The translations under genes and the position numbers were made by a program. Below the pieces are notes generated by a model that saw nothing but the letters and a program-made list of their open reading frames with translations, did not search any database and was not told where the DNA came from. Of a stretch of 12,854 nucleotides of DNA, positions 6,870 through 12,854 are shown in pieces. Source of the stretch: Pseudomonadota bacterium (GTDB lineage: Bacteria > Pseudomonadota > Alphaproteobacteria > Ferrovibrionales > Ferrovibrionaceae); assembly GCA_023434425.1 (NCBI GenBank), contig JAEYSS010000178.1:1-12854 (forward strand), given 5' to 3'. Within the stretch, counting starts at the first letter, position 1. Every line of letters starts with the position of its first letter.

Positions 6870-7997
6870 CTAGTCGCCCAGCCTGCTGCCGAGCAGGCGC
6901 ACCAGATCGTAGTGCCGCGCGACGCCGAGCTTGCGATACAGGTTGCGCCGGTGCACGCGGATGGTGTTCACGCTGTTGCCCAGCATCTGCGCCACGCGCT
7001 TGACCGGATGACCGGCCACCAGATGCTCCGCCACTCGCATTTCCGACGGGCTGAGACCGAACTGGCTGGCGAGACCGGCATCGAGGCCGTGCTCGGCCAC
7101 CGGCTCGCTGAAAATCTGGATCGCCAGTTCCACACCGTCACCCGCGAAGTAATATTTGCGCAGCGACAGCGGCATGATCTGCAGCCGGAAAGGCCGGCCG
7201 CCGGCGCGGCGGCGCACGAACACGGTTGAGCCCGGCCGCGACAGGATCGGGCTGTTCAGCAGCGAGAGGATTTCCTGCTGCAGTTTCCGGTTGTCGTCGC
7301 TGTTGACGGCGACGAGCGTGCCGCCCGAAATCGCCAGACCGTCGTTGTCGCAGAAGACCGTCGAGGCGATCTCGTTCATCGACTGCACGCGACCGCTGCG
7401 GTCGAGCACAACCAGGCCGACGCTGCGTTCGGCCATCGTCGCATTGAAGAAATCGAGATGACGGTCGCGCGCGATCATGGTGCCGCGTAGCTGGAACATG
7501 GTCTGAAAATGCGGAACCATCTCGCCCAGACCCAGCACTGCATCGTCCTCGAACTCACCGAGGCGGTCGCCGCGGTTGAGCACGAAGTAATTGAAGCGGT
7601 CGCCTTCCCGCGCGAAAATTCCGGTGGCGAGATACTGGTGACCGGCAGGGCGCAGAAATTCATTGATGAACTGATCGCGCGCCTGACGCTCACGCGACAG
7701 CATGCTGCTGGACGTGAGCACGCGGCCAAGGTTGCCGCTGAGCATCATGATCGGACGGAACGGGCTGCGCACTGCGTAGTATTCCGGAAGGCGCGGCGCC
7801 TCCTCGGTTTCATTGGCGCAGCCGGAAACGCGCAGGCCATCGCGACGCGACGGGCCTTCCATCGTGGCTATCGTGGCAAGGCTCGCATTGTAGGCAAGCG
7901 CAAGTTCGCTCAGAAACGGAGCCAGATTCTGGTCATCCGCCGCCGCGAGATACAGCTTTTGCAGCAACCTGGATGAGTTGATACCGGAATACGACAT
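6870..7997 (-). CDS. LuxR-type helix-turn-helix transcriptional regulator
   Basis: 375 aa. The C-terminal 60 residues form a LuxR/GerE DNA-binding domain: FGLSPSEMRVAEHLVAGH (313-330), then RVAQMLGNSVNTIRVHRRNLYRKLGV (334-359), with the recognition helix around NTIRVHRRNLYRKLG. The N-terminal part has no response-regulator receiver (no Asp/Lys phosphorylation pattern) and does not look like an acyl-homoserine-lactone pocket. Residues about 185-230 (VGLVVLDRSGRVQSMNEIA) resemble a PAS-type sensory segment. Similar PAS-plus-GerE regulators are common in alphaproteobacteria; the ligand is unknown. ATG at 7997 follows AGGGGGAA, a strong ribosome site. It may control itself or the hydroxyacid dehydrogenase gene 127 nt downstream, but that is inference from position. 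Confidence 0.92.
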   Translation of the reverse strand: MSYSGINSSRLLQKLYLAAADDQNLAPFLSELALAYNASLATIATMEGPSRRDGLRVSGCANETEEAPRLPEYYAVRSPFRPIMMLSGNLGRVLTSSSMLSRERQARDQFINEFLRPAGHQYLATGIFAREGDRFNYFVLNRGDRLGEFEDDAVLGLGEMVPHFQTMFQLRGTMIARDRHLDFFNATMAERSVGLVVLDRSGRVQSMNEIASTVFCDNDGLAISGGTLVAVNSDDNRKLQQEILSLLNSPILSRPGSTVFVRRRAGGRPFRLQIMPLSLRKYYFAGDGVELAIQIFSEPVAEHGLDAGLASQFGLSPSEMRVAEHLVAGHPVKRVAQMLGNSVNTIRVHRRNLYRKLGVARHYDLVRLLGSRLGD

Positions 7998-8090
7998 TCA
8001 GATTCCCCCTAAACGTCGAATTTGCGCGCCGTGCATGCGCGACTGTTCGGACAAACTCAACCTCTTTCCAGTTCACAAATGAGACATCGC

Positions 8091-8174
8091 GCATTTTACC
8101 CGCTTTTGGCGAGAATGCGCAGCATTTTAGGTGCCCCGCCGGTCAGCTGGGGAGACGCAAGCGCCCGCATTTAA
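8091..8174. promoter_or_regulatory. AT-richer repeat patch upstream of the LuxR-type regulator gene
   Basis: Within the 204-nt gap 7998-8201, GCATTTTA occurs at 8091-8098 and 8122-8129 (31 bp apart, close to three helical turns), with a near copy GCATTTAA at 8167-8174. The second copy is also half of a dyad AATGC-GCA-GCATT at 8114-8126. On the minus strand, where the regulator gene is read, two copies show TAAAAT, a fair -10 element, but no good -35 is at the right distance. These may be autoregulatory binding sites; they may also be chance in an AT-richer gap. No gene is evident in the gap. Confidence 0.35.
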
Positions 8175-8201
8175 GGCAACTATCTGGATGATTATTTCCG
8201 G

Positions 8202-9248
8202 TCAGACAGCCTTCGCCGTTGACGCTACGGAAGCGCGCGGTACTGGCCGTTCCAACAGTACGAGATTCCGCAAGAATTGGTCGGTGCAGGCATCCCAGGA
8301 ATACTGCAGCGCCAGGTCACGGCAGGCGTCCGGCGATTTGCCCAGCGCGCCCTGGATCGCGACCGCCAGGTCGTCGTCCAGCGCACCGACCTCGGGATGC
8401 GGGCCGACGATATCGATCGGCCCGGTGACCGGATAGGCGGCGACCGGCACGCCCGAAGCCAGCGCTTCCAGCACCACGAGGCCGAAAGTGTCGGTCAGGC
8501 TGGGAAAAACGAACACATCCGCGGCCGAGAAATAGCTGGCGAGATGGCCGTTCTCAAGGTAGCCGGCAAAGACCGCTTCGGGATACTTGGCGCGATAGCC
8601 TTCCAGATCGGGGCCGATGCCGACCACCAGCTTGGTGCCATCCAGCTTCAGTTTCAGGAAAGCCTCGACATTCTTGTCGACCACGACGCGGCCGGCATAA
8701 AGGTAGATCGGGCGGGGCAGATCGAGAATATCTTTCGGGCGCGGCTTGAAACGTTCGATATCCACGCCGCGCGACCAGGTGCGCAAATTCCTGAACCCGC
8801 GCTCGGTCAGGCTCTTTGCCAGGCTGTCGGTCGCCACCATCATGCCGGCGCCGCCATTGTGGAACCAGCGCATGAAGGCGTAGCTCCAGCTGAGCGGAAT
8901 GCCGGTGCGCTCCTGGACATATTCCGGGAACTTGGTGTGATACGCGGTGGTGAAGATCAGGTCGTGGCGCTTGCAGTATCTGCGCGCCGCCATGCCGAGC
9001 GGGCCTTCGGTGGCGATATGGATCGCATCGGGCGCGAAAGCTTCGATCAGCCTCACCAGTTTGCGATAGGGCAGAATCGACAGTTCGATCTCGGGATAGG
9101 TCGGGCAAGGCACGCGGCGGAATTCGCCCGGGCCGATCACCTCGACCGCGTGACCGCGCTTTTCCAGCACCTCGCGGGTCTTGGTCAGGGTCCGCACCAC
9201 ACCGTTGACCTGCGGATGCCAGGCATCCGAGACGATCAGAATACGCAT
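8202..9248 (-). CDS. GT4-family glycosyltransferase, diacylglycerol glycosyltransferase-like
   Basis: 348 aa, GT-B fold. MRILIVSDAWHPQVNGVVRT opens with the loop-Gly motif (Gly16) found in GT4 enzymes of the SQD2/PimB type. FTTAYHTKFPEY (99-110) is the usual acceptor-side block, LYAGRVVVDKNVE (183-195) the start of the donor domain, and FPSLTDTFGLVVLEALASG (248-266) the nucleotide-sugar E-x7-E region. Asp253 takes the place of the first Glu there and Glu261 is kept. The overall pattern reminds me of Agrobacterium glucuronosyl-diacylglycerol synthase, so membrane glycolipid synthesis at the cytoplasmic face is my best guess; other lipid or polysaccharide acceptors are possible. The frame extends to 9386, but ATG 9248 is preferred: it follows GGGAGAGAG and begins exactly at the family N-terminus. 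Divergent from potF. Confidence 0.9.
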   Translation of the reverse strand: MRILIVSDAWHPQVNGVVRTLTKTREVLEKRGHAVEVIGPGEFRRVPCPTYPEIELSILPYRKLVRLIEAFAPDAIHIATEGPLGMAARRYCKRHDLIFTTAYHTKFPEYVQERTGIPLSWSYAFMRWFHNGGAGMMVATDSLAKSLTERGFRNLRTWSRGVDIERFKPRPKDILDLPRPIYLYAGRVVVDKNVEAFLKLKLDGTKLVVGIGPDLEGYRAKYPEAVFAGYLENGHLASYFSAADVFVFPSLTDTFGLVVLEALASGVPVAAYPVTGPIDIVGPHPEVGALDDDLAVAIQGALGKSPDACRDLALQYSWDACTDQFLRNLVLLERPVPRASVASTAKAV

Positions 9249-9374
9249 GCCGTTCTCTCTCCCACTCGCGTTCTGGCTCATGACGGGCCGAATCACCGAG
9301 TCCTCATTCCATCGCGATTCGATGACAGAGCGATGAAAGGCTGGGGATAAGTCGGAGACAGTGGTGAAGCTTTG

Positions 9375-9384
9375 ATGACAATCC
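9375..9384 (-). promoter_or_regulatory. Distal copy of the potF operator half-sequence
   Basis: ATGACAATCC here is the exact reverse complement of GGATTGTCAT at 9439-9448, which overlaps the potF -10 element. It lies about 64 bp upstream of that copy, in the gap between the divergent glycosyltransferase and potF genes. It lacks the second palindrome arm seen downstream. It could be an auxiliary site for the same regulator or a coincidence. Confidence 0.35.
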
Positions 9385-9422
9385 ACAAGGTCTCAGCCCG
9401 CGGGCAGGCCTCAATCCCGGCG

Positions 9423-9451
9423 TTGCCCGGCCGTGGACGGATTGTCATAAT
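9423..9451 (+). promoter_or_regulatory. Sigma70-like promoter of the pot operon
   Basis: A -35 element TTGCCC (9423-9428, four of six consensus bases) and a -10 element CATAAT (9446-9451, five of six) are separated by exactly 17 nt. Transcription would start near 9458, giving a short leader of about 23 nt that contains the ribosome site GGAG (9467-9470), 10 nt before the potF ATG. This is the best promoter match I found in the window. Confidence 0.6.
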
Positions 9452-9454
9452 CCG
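9438..9454. promoter_or_regulatory. Operator-like palindrome over the potF -10 element
   Basis: CGGATT-N5-AATCCG is a perfect 6-bp dyad with a 5-nt spacer, centred on 9446 and covering the whole -10 hexamer. Binding there would block RNA polymerase, so a repressor site is the natural reading. The regulator is unknown; none is encoded next to the operon in view. Confidence 0.45.
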
Positions 9455-9480
9455 GCAACCCAACCCGGAGCTGACGCATT

Positions 9481-10572
9481 ATGACCCTGCCTCGCCTTCC
9501 CCTCGTCGCCGCCCTGCTCGCCTCCCTCTCCCTTGGTGCCGCAGCTCAGGAGAAGGTCGTCAACGTCTACAACTGGTCGGACTATGTTGATCCCCAGATC
9601 CTGAAGGATTTCGAGGCCGAGACCGGGATCAAGGTGCGCTACGACGTCTACGACAGCAACGACACACTGGAAGCCAAGCTGCTGGCCGGGAAAAGCGGCT
9701 ATGACATCGTGGTCCCGACGCAATACTATATGGCACGCCAGGTGCAGGCGAAGCTGCTGCGCCCGCTCGACAAGTCCAAGATCCCGAATCTCGCCAAACT
9801 CGATCCGGCGCAGATGGAGCGTCTGGCGAAATACGACGCCGGCAACCAGCATGCCGCGATCTATCTCTGGGGCACCAGCGGCATCGGCCTCAATCCCGAC
9901 AAGATCAAGCAGCGCATGCCCAACCCGCCGTCCTACTCCTTGCGCATGCTGTTCGACCCAGAGGTCGTCTCGAAATTCGCCGATTGCGGTGTGGTGCTGC
10001 TGGACGCGCCGGATGAGATTCTGCCCGCCGCGTTGAAATATCTCGGCCTCGATCCGAATGCCAAGGACGCCGCCAGCATTGCCAAGGCAGAAGCGGTTCT
10101 GATGAAGGTGCGCCCCTACATCCGCAAGTTCCACTCCTCGCAATACATCAACGATCTTGCCAACGGCGATGCCTGTCTCGCTTACGGTTTCTCGGGCGAC
10201 ATCCTGCAAGCCCGCACCCGCGCCGACGAGGCCAGGAAGGGCGTCCGCGTGCAGTATCTGCTGCCGCGTGAAGGCGCGCAGCAGTGGTTCGACGTGATGG
10301 TGATCCCGGCCGATGCGCCGAATCCAGACCACGCCCATGCCTTTATCAACTACGTGCTGCAGCCCAAGGCGATGGCGAAGATTACCAACGCCGTGCAGTA
10401 CCCCAATGCCGTGCCTGAGTCGCTGTCGCTGGTGTCGAAGGAAGCCATGGCCGACAAGGATGTATTCCCGCCAGCCGAGGCACTGAAGAACCTCTATACC
10501 GTAGTGCCGTCGAGTCAGGCCGAGCAGCGCATCATCAGCCGCACCTGGACCCGCATCAAGAGCGGCAACTAG
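9481..10572 (+). CDS. potF: Polyamine ABC transporter substrate-binding protein
   Basis: 363 aa periplasmic binding protein, spermidine/putrescine class. Residues 1-22 form a Sec signal peptide (Arg5, hydrophobic core, AAA before Gln23). The mature start KVVNVYNWSDYVDP carries the Trp32-Ser33-Tyr35 ligand motif of PotF/PotD. Further pocket positions align by eye with E. coli PotF at a constant offset of 7: Asp240 in GFSGD, Asp271 in QWFD, and Tyr307 in VQYPNA. Phe237 sits where I recall Trp244 in E. coli PotF, and Trp269 where Phe276 is, so polyamine selectivity may be shifted. Putrescine is a reasonable default substrate, not proven. It starts at ATG 9481 behind GGAG and its stop is 2 nt before potG; it leads a four-gene importer operon. 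Confidence 0.95.
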   Translation: MTLPRLPLVAALLASLSLGAAAQEKVVNVYNWSDYVDPQILKDFEAETGIKVRYDVYDSNDTLEAKLLAGKSGYDIVVPTQYYMARQVQAKLLRPLDKSKIPNLAKLDPAQMERLAKYDAGNQHAAIYLWGTSGIGLNPDKIKQRMPNPPSYSLRMLFDPEVVSKFADCGVVLLDAPDEILPAALKYLGLDPNAKDAASIAKAEAVLMKVRPYIRKFHSSQYINDLANGDACLAYGFSGDILQARTRADEARKGVRVQYLLPREGAQQWFDVMVIPADAPNPDHAHAFINYVLQPKAMAKITNAVQYPNAVPESLSLVSKEAMADKDVFPPAEALKNLYTVVPSSQAEQRIISRTWTRIKSGN

Positions 10573-10574
10573 GC

Positions 10575-11657
10575 GTGCCTCTGCTTCAGCTTACCGGTGT
10601 CTGTAAATCCTACGGCGCCGAACCAGCCATCAGCAGCCTTGACCTGACTGTTGATGAAGGCGAATCCCTTGTCCTGCTCGGCCCCTCCGGTTGCGGCAAG
10701 TCCACTCTGCTGCGCATGATCGCCGGTCTGGAGATGCCGGACAGCGGTCGTATCCTGCTGGATGGTCGTGACATCACGGCATTGCCGCCCAATCACCGGC
10801 CGGTCAACATGATGTTCCAGTCCTATGCGCTGTTTCCGCATCTGAACGTGCAGGACAACATCGCCTTCGGCCTGCGTCGCGAGGGGCTACCGCCCTCTGA
10901 TATTTCCGCGCGCACGGCGGAAGCGATGGCGATGCTGGAGATCACCAGTTTCGCGACACGAAAGCCGCATCAGTTGTCCGGTGGCCAGCAGCAGCGCGTC
11001 GCGCTGGCGCGTGCGCTGGTGAAGCGACCTCGTATCCTGCTGTTGGACGAACCGCTCGGCGCGCTGGACAAGCGTCTGCGTCAGCAGACCCAGGCCGAGT
11101 TGCGCAAGCTGAACCGCGACACCGGCATCGCCTTCGTCTTCGTCACGCATGACAATGACGAGGCCATGGCGCTGGCCGACCGCATCGCCGTGATGGACCA
11201 TGGCCGCCTCCGCCAGCTGGATGCGCCGCGCCGGATTTACGACCGCCCTATCGACCGCTTTGTCGCCGGCCTGATGGCCGAAACCAACCTGTTCAACGCC
11301 GCCGTCGAAAGCGGCAGCGGCGGGCTGGTGGCCGCGCGCAGCGGTATCCTGCGGCTGCACTACAGTGCCGATGCCGACCGGCCGACCCGCAACGGCCGGC
11401 AGGAACTGTCACTGCGGCCAGAGCAGATCGAGATCTCGCGCGAACCGCTGGAAGCCGTCGCCAATGCCGCCACCGGCATAATCACCGATATAGACTATAT
11501 CGGCGACATGACCGGTATTTCCGTTCGGCTGGATGACGGCCAGGTACTGAAGGCCTCGCAGCTCAACGCCTTGCACGAACCGCTGCTCGAACTCGACCAG
11601 CAGGTCTGGCTCAGCTGGGAGTCGGATGCGCTGGTGCCGTTGCGGAGTCAGGAGTGA
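10575..11657 (+). CDS. potG: Polyamine ABC transporter ATP-binding protein
   Basis: 360 aa ATPase that powers the importer at the inner face of the membrane. Walker A GPSGCGKST is at 36-44, the Q-loop Gln82 in MFQSYALFPHL, the signature LSGGQQQR at 134-141, Walker B ILLLDEP at 154-160, the D-loop GALD next, and the switch His192. The switch reads VTHDNDEAM rather than the more usual THDQEEA; this is a mild variant. A TOBE-type regulatory domain fills about 280-345. All catalytic residues are present. The start is GTG at 10575, 2 nt after the potF stop, with little ribosome-site signal, so translational coupling is likely. PotA-like ATPases are hard to tell from PotG, but the order F-G-H-I supports PotG. 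Confidence 0.95.
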   Translation: MPLLQLTGVCKSYGAEPAISSLDLTVDEGESLVLLGPSGCGKSTLLRMIAGLEMPDSGRILLDGRDITALPPNHRPVNMMFQSYALFPHLNVQDNIAFGLRREGLPPSDISARTAEAMAMLEITSFATRKPHQLSGGQQQRVALARALVKRPRILLLDEPLGALDKRLRQQTQAELRKLNRDTGIAFVFVTHDNDEAMALADRIAVMDHGRLRQLDAPRRIYDRPIDRFVAGLMAETNLFNAAVESGSGGLVAARSGILRLHYSADADRPTRNGRQELSLRPEQIEISREPLEAVANAATGIITDIDYIGDMTGISVRLDDGQVLKASQLNALHEPLLELDQQVWLSWESDALVPLRSQE

Positions 11658-12517
11658 CGGCCCGTCGTCTCGGATTACTGTCGCTGCCGCTGCTGTGGAC
11701 GGCGGTGTTCGTCGTCGTGCCGCTGCTGCTGATCCTGAAGATCAGTTTCGCCGAGGCCCAGCTGGCGCAACCGCCCTATACGCCTCTGTTCCAGGATGGC
11801 GCGCTGGCCGTCAGCCTGGTCAATTACAGCCTGCTGCTGGAGGATACGCTTTACCTGCGCGCGCTCGGCAACAGCCTGCTCTATGCCGGCCTCGCCACGC
11901 TCTGCTGCCTCGTGATCGGCCTCGCCATCGCCCGCGCGGTGACGCAGGCGCCGAAAGGCTGGCAGCCGTTTCTGCTTACCCTGATCATCCTGCCGTTCTG
12001 GACCTCGTTTCTGATCCGCGTCTATGCCTGGATCGCGCTGCTGAAGCCTGAGGGCCTGATCAACACCGCACTGTTGGCGCTCGGCGCGATCGACCAGCCG
12101 CTGGTGCTGGTCAATACCGGCTTCGGCGTCGTGCTCGGCATGACCTACAGCTACCTGCCGTTCGCCATCCTGCCGATCTATGCCAGCCTCGCCGGCCAGT
12201 CGCCACGCCTGACCGAGGCCGCCATCGATCTCGGCGCCACGCCGATCCGCGCCTTCTGGCTGGTGACCGTGCCGCTGGCGCGGCCCGGTATTCTCGCCGC
12301 CGGGCTTATGGTGTTCATCCCGATGGCGGGCGAGTTCGTCATCCCCGACCTGCTCGGCGGTTCGGCCACCATCATGATGGGCCAGACGCTGTGGACCGAG
12401 TTCTTCTCCAACCGTGACTGGCCGCTGGCCAGCGCACTGGCCGTGCTGCTCACGCTCCTGCTGCTGGTGCCGGCGATGACCATGCAGCGGCTTGAACTGG
12501 GCAAGACTTCCAGATGA
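11654..12517 (+). CDS. potH: Polyamine ABC transporter permease 1
   Basis: 287 aa inner-membrane permease of the binding-protein-dependent class. About six hydrophobic spans are visible, near residues 8-30, 72-95, 105-129, 150-176, 211-232 and 258-276. The coupling (EAA) loop that docks on the ATPase is at 188-211 (EAAIDLGATP...PLARPG), and NSLLYAG at 73-79 begins the conserved transporter core. It starts with GTG at 11654, overlapping the potG stop by 4 nt (GTGA), and ends overlapping potI by 4 nt. A nearby GGAG (11651-11654) overlaps the start itself. It pairs with PotI to form the channel. Confidence 0.94.
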   Translation: MTARRLGLLSLPLLWTAVFVVVPLLLILKISFAEAQLAQPPYTPLFQDGALAVSLVNYSLLLEDTLYLRALGNSLLYAGLATLCCLVIGLAIARAVTQAPKGWQPFLLTLIILPFWTSFLIRVYAWIALLKPEGLINTALLALGAIDQPLVLVNTGFGVVLGMTYSYLPFAILPIYASLAGQSPRLTEAAIDLGATPIRAFWLVTVPLARPGILAAGLMVFIPMAGEFVIPDLLGGSATIMMGQTLWTEFFSNRDWPLASALAVLLTLLLLVPAMTMQRLELGKTSR

Positions 12518-12854
12518 ACAGGTTAAGCAGCATCAACGTCGCCGCGCTGGCGCTCGGCCTCGCCTTCCTCTATCTGCCGATCCTGCTGGTGGTGGTGTTC
12601 TCCTTCAACGCCTCCAGGCTGGTCACCGTCTGGGGCGGCTTTTCACTCCACTGGTATGGCGTGCTGTTTTCCAATCCGGCCTATCTGGAAGCCGCCCTGC
12701 ATTCGCTGCAGATCGGCGCCGTGGCGGCCACGCTGGCGACGCTGGTCGGCACCCTGGGCGCACTGGCCTTCACACGCCTGGGCCGCTTTCCAGGTCGGCA
12801 GGTCTTCGCCGGCCTGATGCTGGCGCCGATGGTACTGCCCGAAGTGATCCTCGG
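12514..12854 (+). CDS. potI: Polyamine ABC transporter permease 2, partial (cut by window end)
   Basis: The first 113 codons of an open frame that runs off the right edge. It begins ATG at 12514, overlapping the potH stop (ATGA). The translated start MNRLSSINVAALALGLAFLY leads into a first membrane span (about 8-31), then a periplasmic stretch with FSLHWYGVLFSNPAYLEA, typical of PotI/PotC N-termini, a second span (about 66-88) and the start of a third ending in LAPMVLPEVIL. The coupling loop lies beyond the window. Position and sequence both fit PotI. Confidence 0.93.
   Translation, partial: MNRLSSINVAALALGLAFLYLPILLVVVFSFNASRLVTVWGGFSLHWYGVLFSNPAYLEAALHSLQIGAVAATLATLVGTLGALAFTRLGRFPGRQVFAGLMLAPMVLPEVIL

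Noticed and set aside
8133..8151. Possible terminator hairpin CCCC...GGGG after the glycosyltransferase gene
   Set aside because: Only four pairs with a 12-nt loop and no T-tract in either direction.
8277..9350. Plus-strand 357-codon frame opposite the glycosyltransferase
   Set aside because: Antisense shadow, rich in Asp/Arg/His/Gly without motifs; the minus-strand frame is a clear GT4 enzyme.
9249..9386. N-terminal extension of the glycosyltransferase
   Set aside because: The conserved MRILIV family start is at 9248 with its own ribosome site; the upstream ATG at 9281 has a poor site.
1..12854. Defence island, phage, transposon, CRISPR array, tRNA or riboswitch
   Set aside because: I scanned for transposase-like proteins, regular repeats, cloverleaf-like segments and long structured leaders and found none; intergenic gaps are all under 235 nt.

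Overview
This is about 12.9 kb of GC-rich chromosomal DNA (roughly 60-65% G+C by eye), densely packed with bacterial genes. Codon use, the polyamine ABC operon, the cytosolic-looking SLT transglycosylase and the Agrobacterium-like lipid glycosyltransferase suggest an alphaproteobacterium, perhaps Rhodospirillales-like. That placement is inference. I see no rRNA, tRNA, CRISPR array, insertion sequence, phage gene or convincing rho-independent terminator.

Left arm (19-4791, all minus strand): a run of five genes reading right to left. They are a two-span membrane protein of unknown function, a single-domain rhodanese, an alpha-methylacyl-CoA racemase-type CaiB/BaiF protein, an M20 metallo-amidohydrolase of the carbamoylase/allantoate amidohydrolase group, and an SDR-fold protein that lacks the canonical Tyr/Lys catalytic pair. 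Gaps are 36 nt, a 4-nt overlap, 6 nt and 43 nt, so the last four, and probably all five, form one operon. The mix looks catabolic (acyl-CoA plus amide or ureido chemistry), but no complete known pathway can be read from it.

Middle (4792-9248): a plus-strand lytic transglycosylase diverges from the left operon. It converges, with only 3 nt between, on a minus-strand D-2-hydroxyacid dehydrogenase. Upstream of the dehydrogenase on the same strand is a LuxR-type regulator, and beyond that a GT4 glycosyltransferase resembling diacylglycerol glycosyltransferases. The 204-nt gap upstream of the regulator carries an AT-richer patch with repeated GCATTTTA words.

Right arm (9249-12854, plus strand): a polyamine (putrescine-type) ABC importer operon in the order potF-potG-potH-potI, with potI cut by the window edge. 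Gaps are 2 nt, then two 4-nt overlaps. A good sigma70-like promoter lies just upstream of potF, and a 6-5-6 palindrome overlaps its -10 element. Part of that palindrome recurs inverted about 64 bp upstream.

Most of the window is ordinary housekeeping and accessory metabolism. I did not find a clear new defence, mobile or RNA system. The points most worth a second look are the degenerate SDR active site, the unassigned rhodanese/racemase/amidohydrolase/SDR operon with its unknown membrane partner, and the operator-like dyad at the potF promoter.
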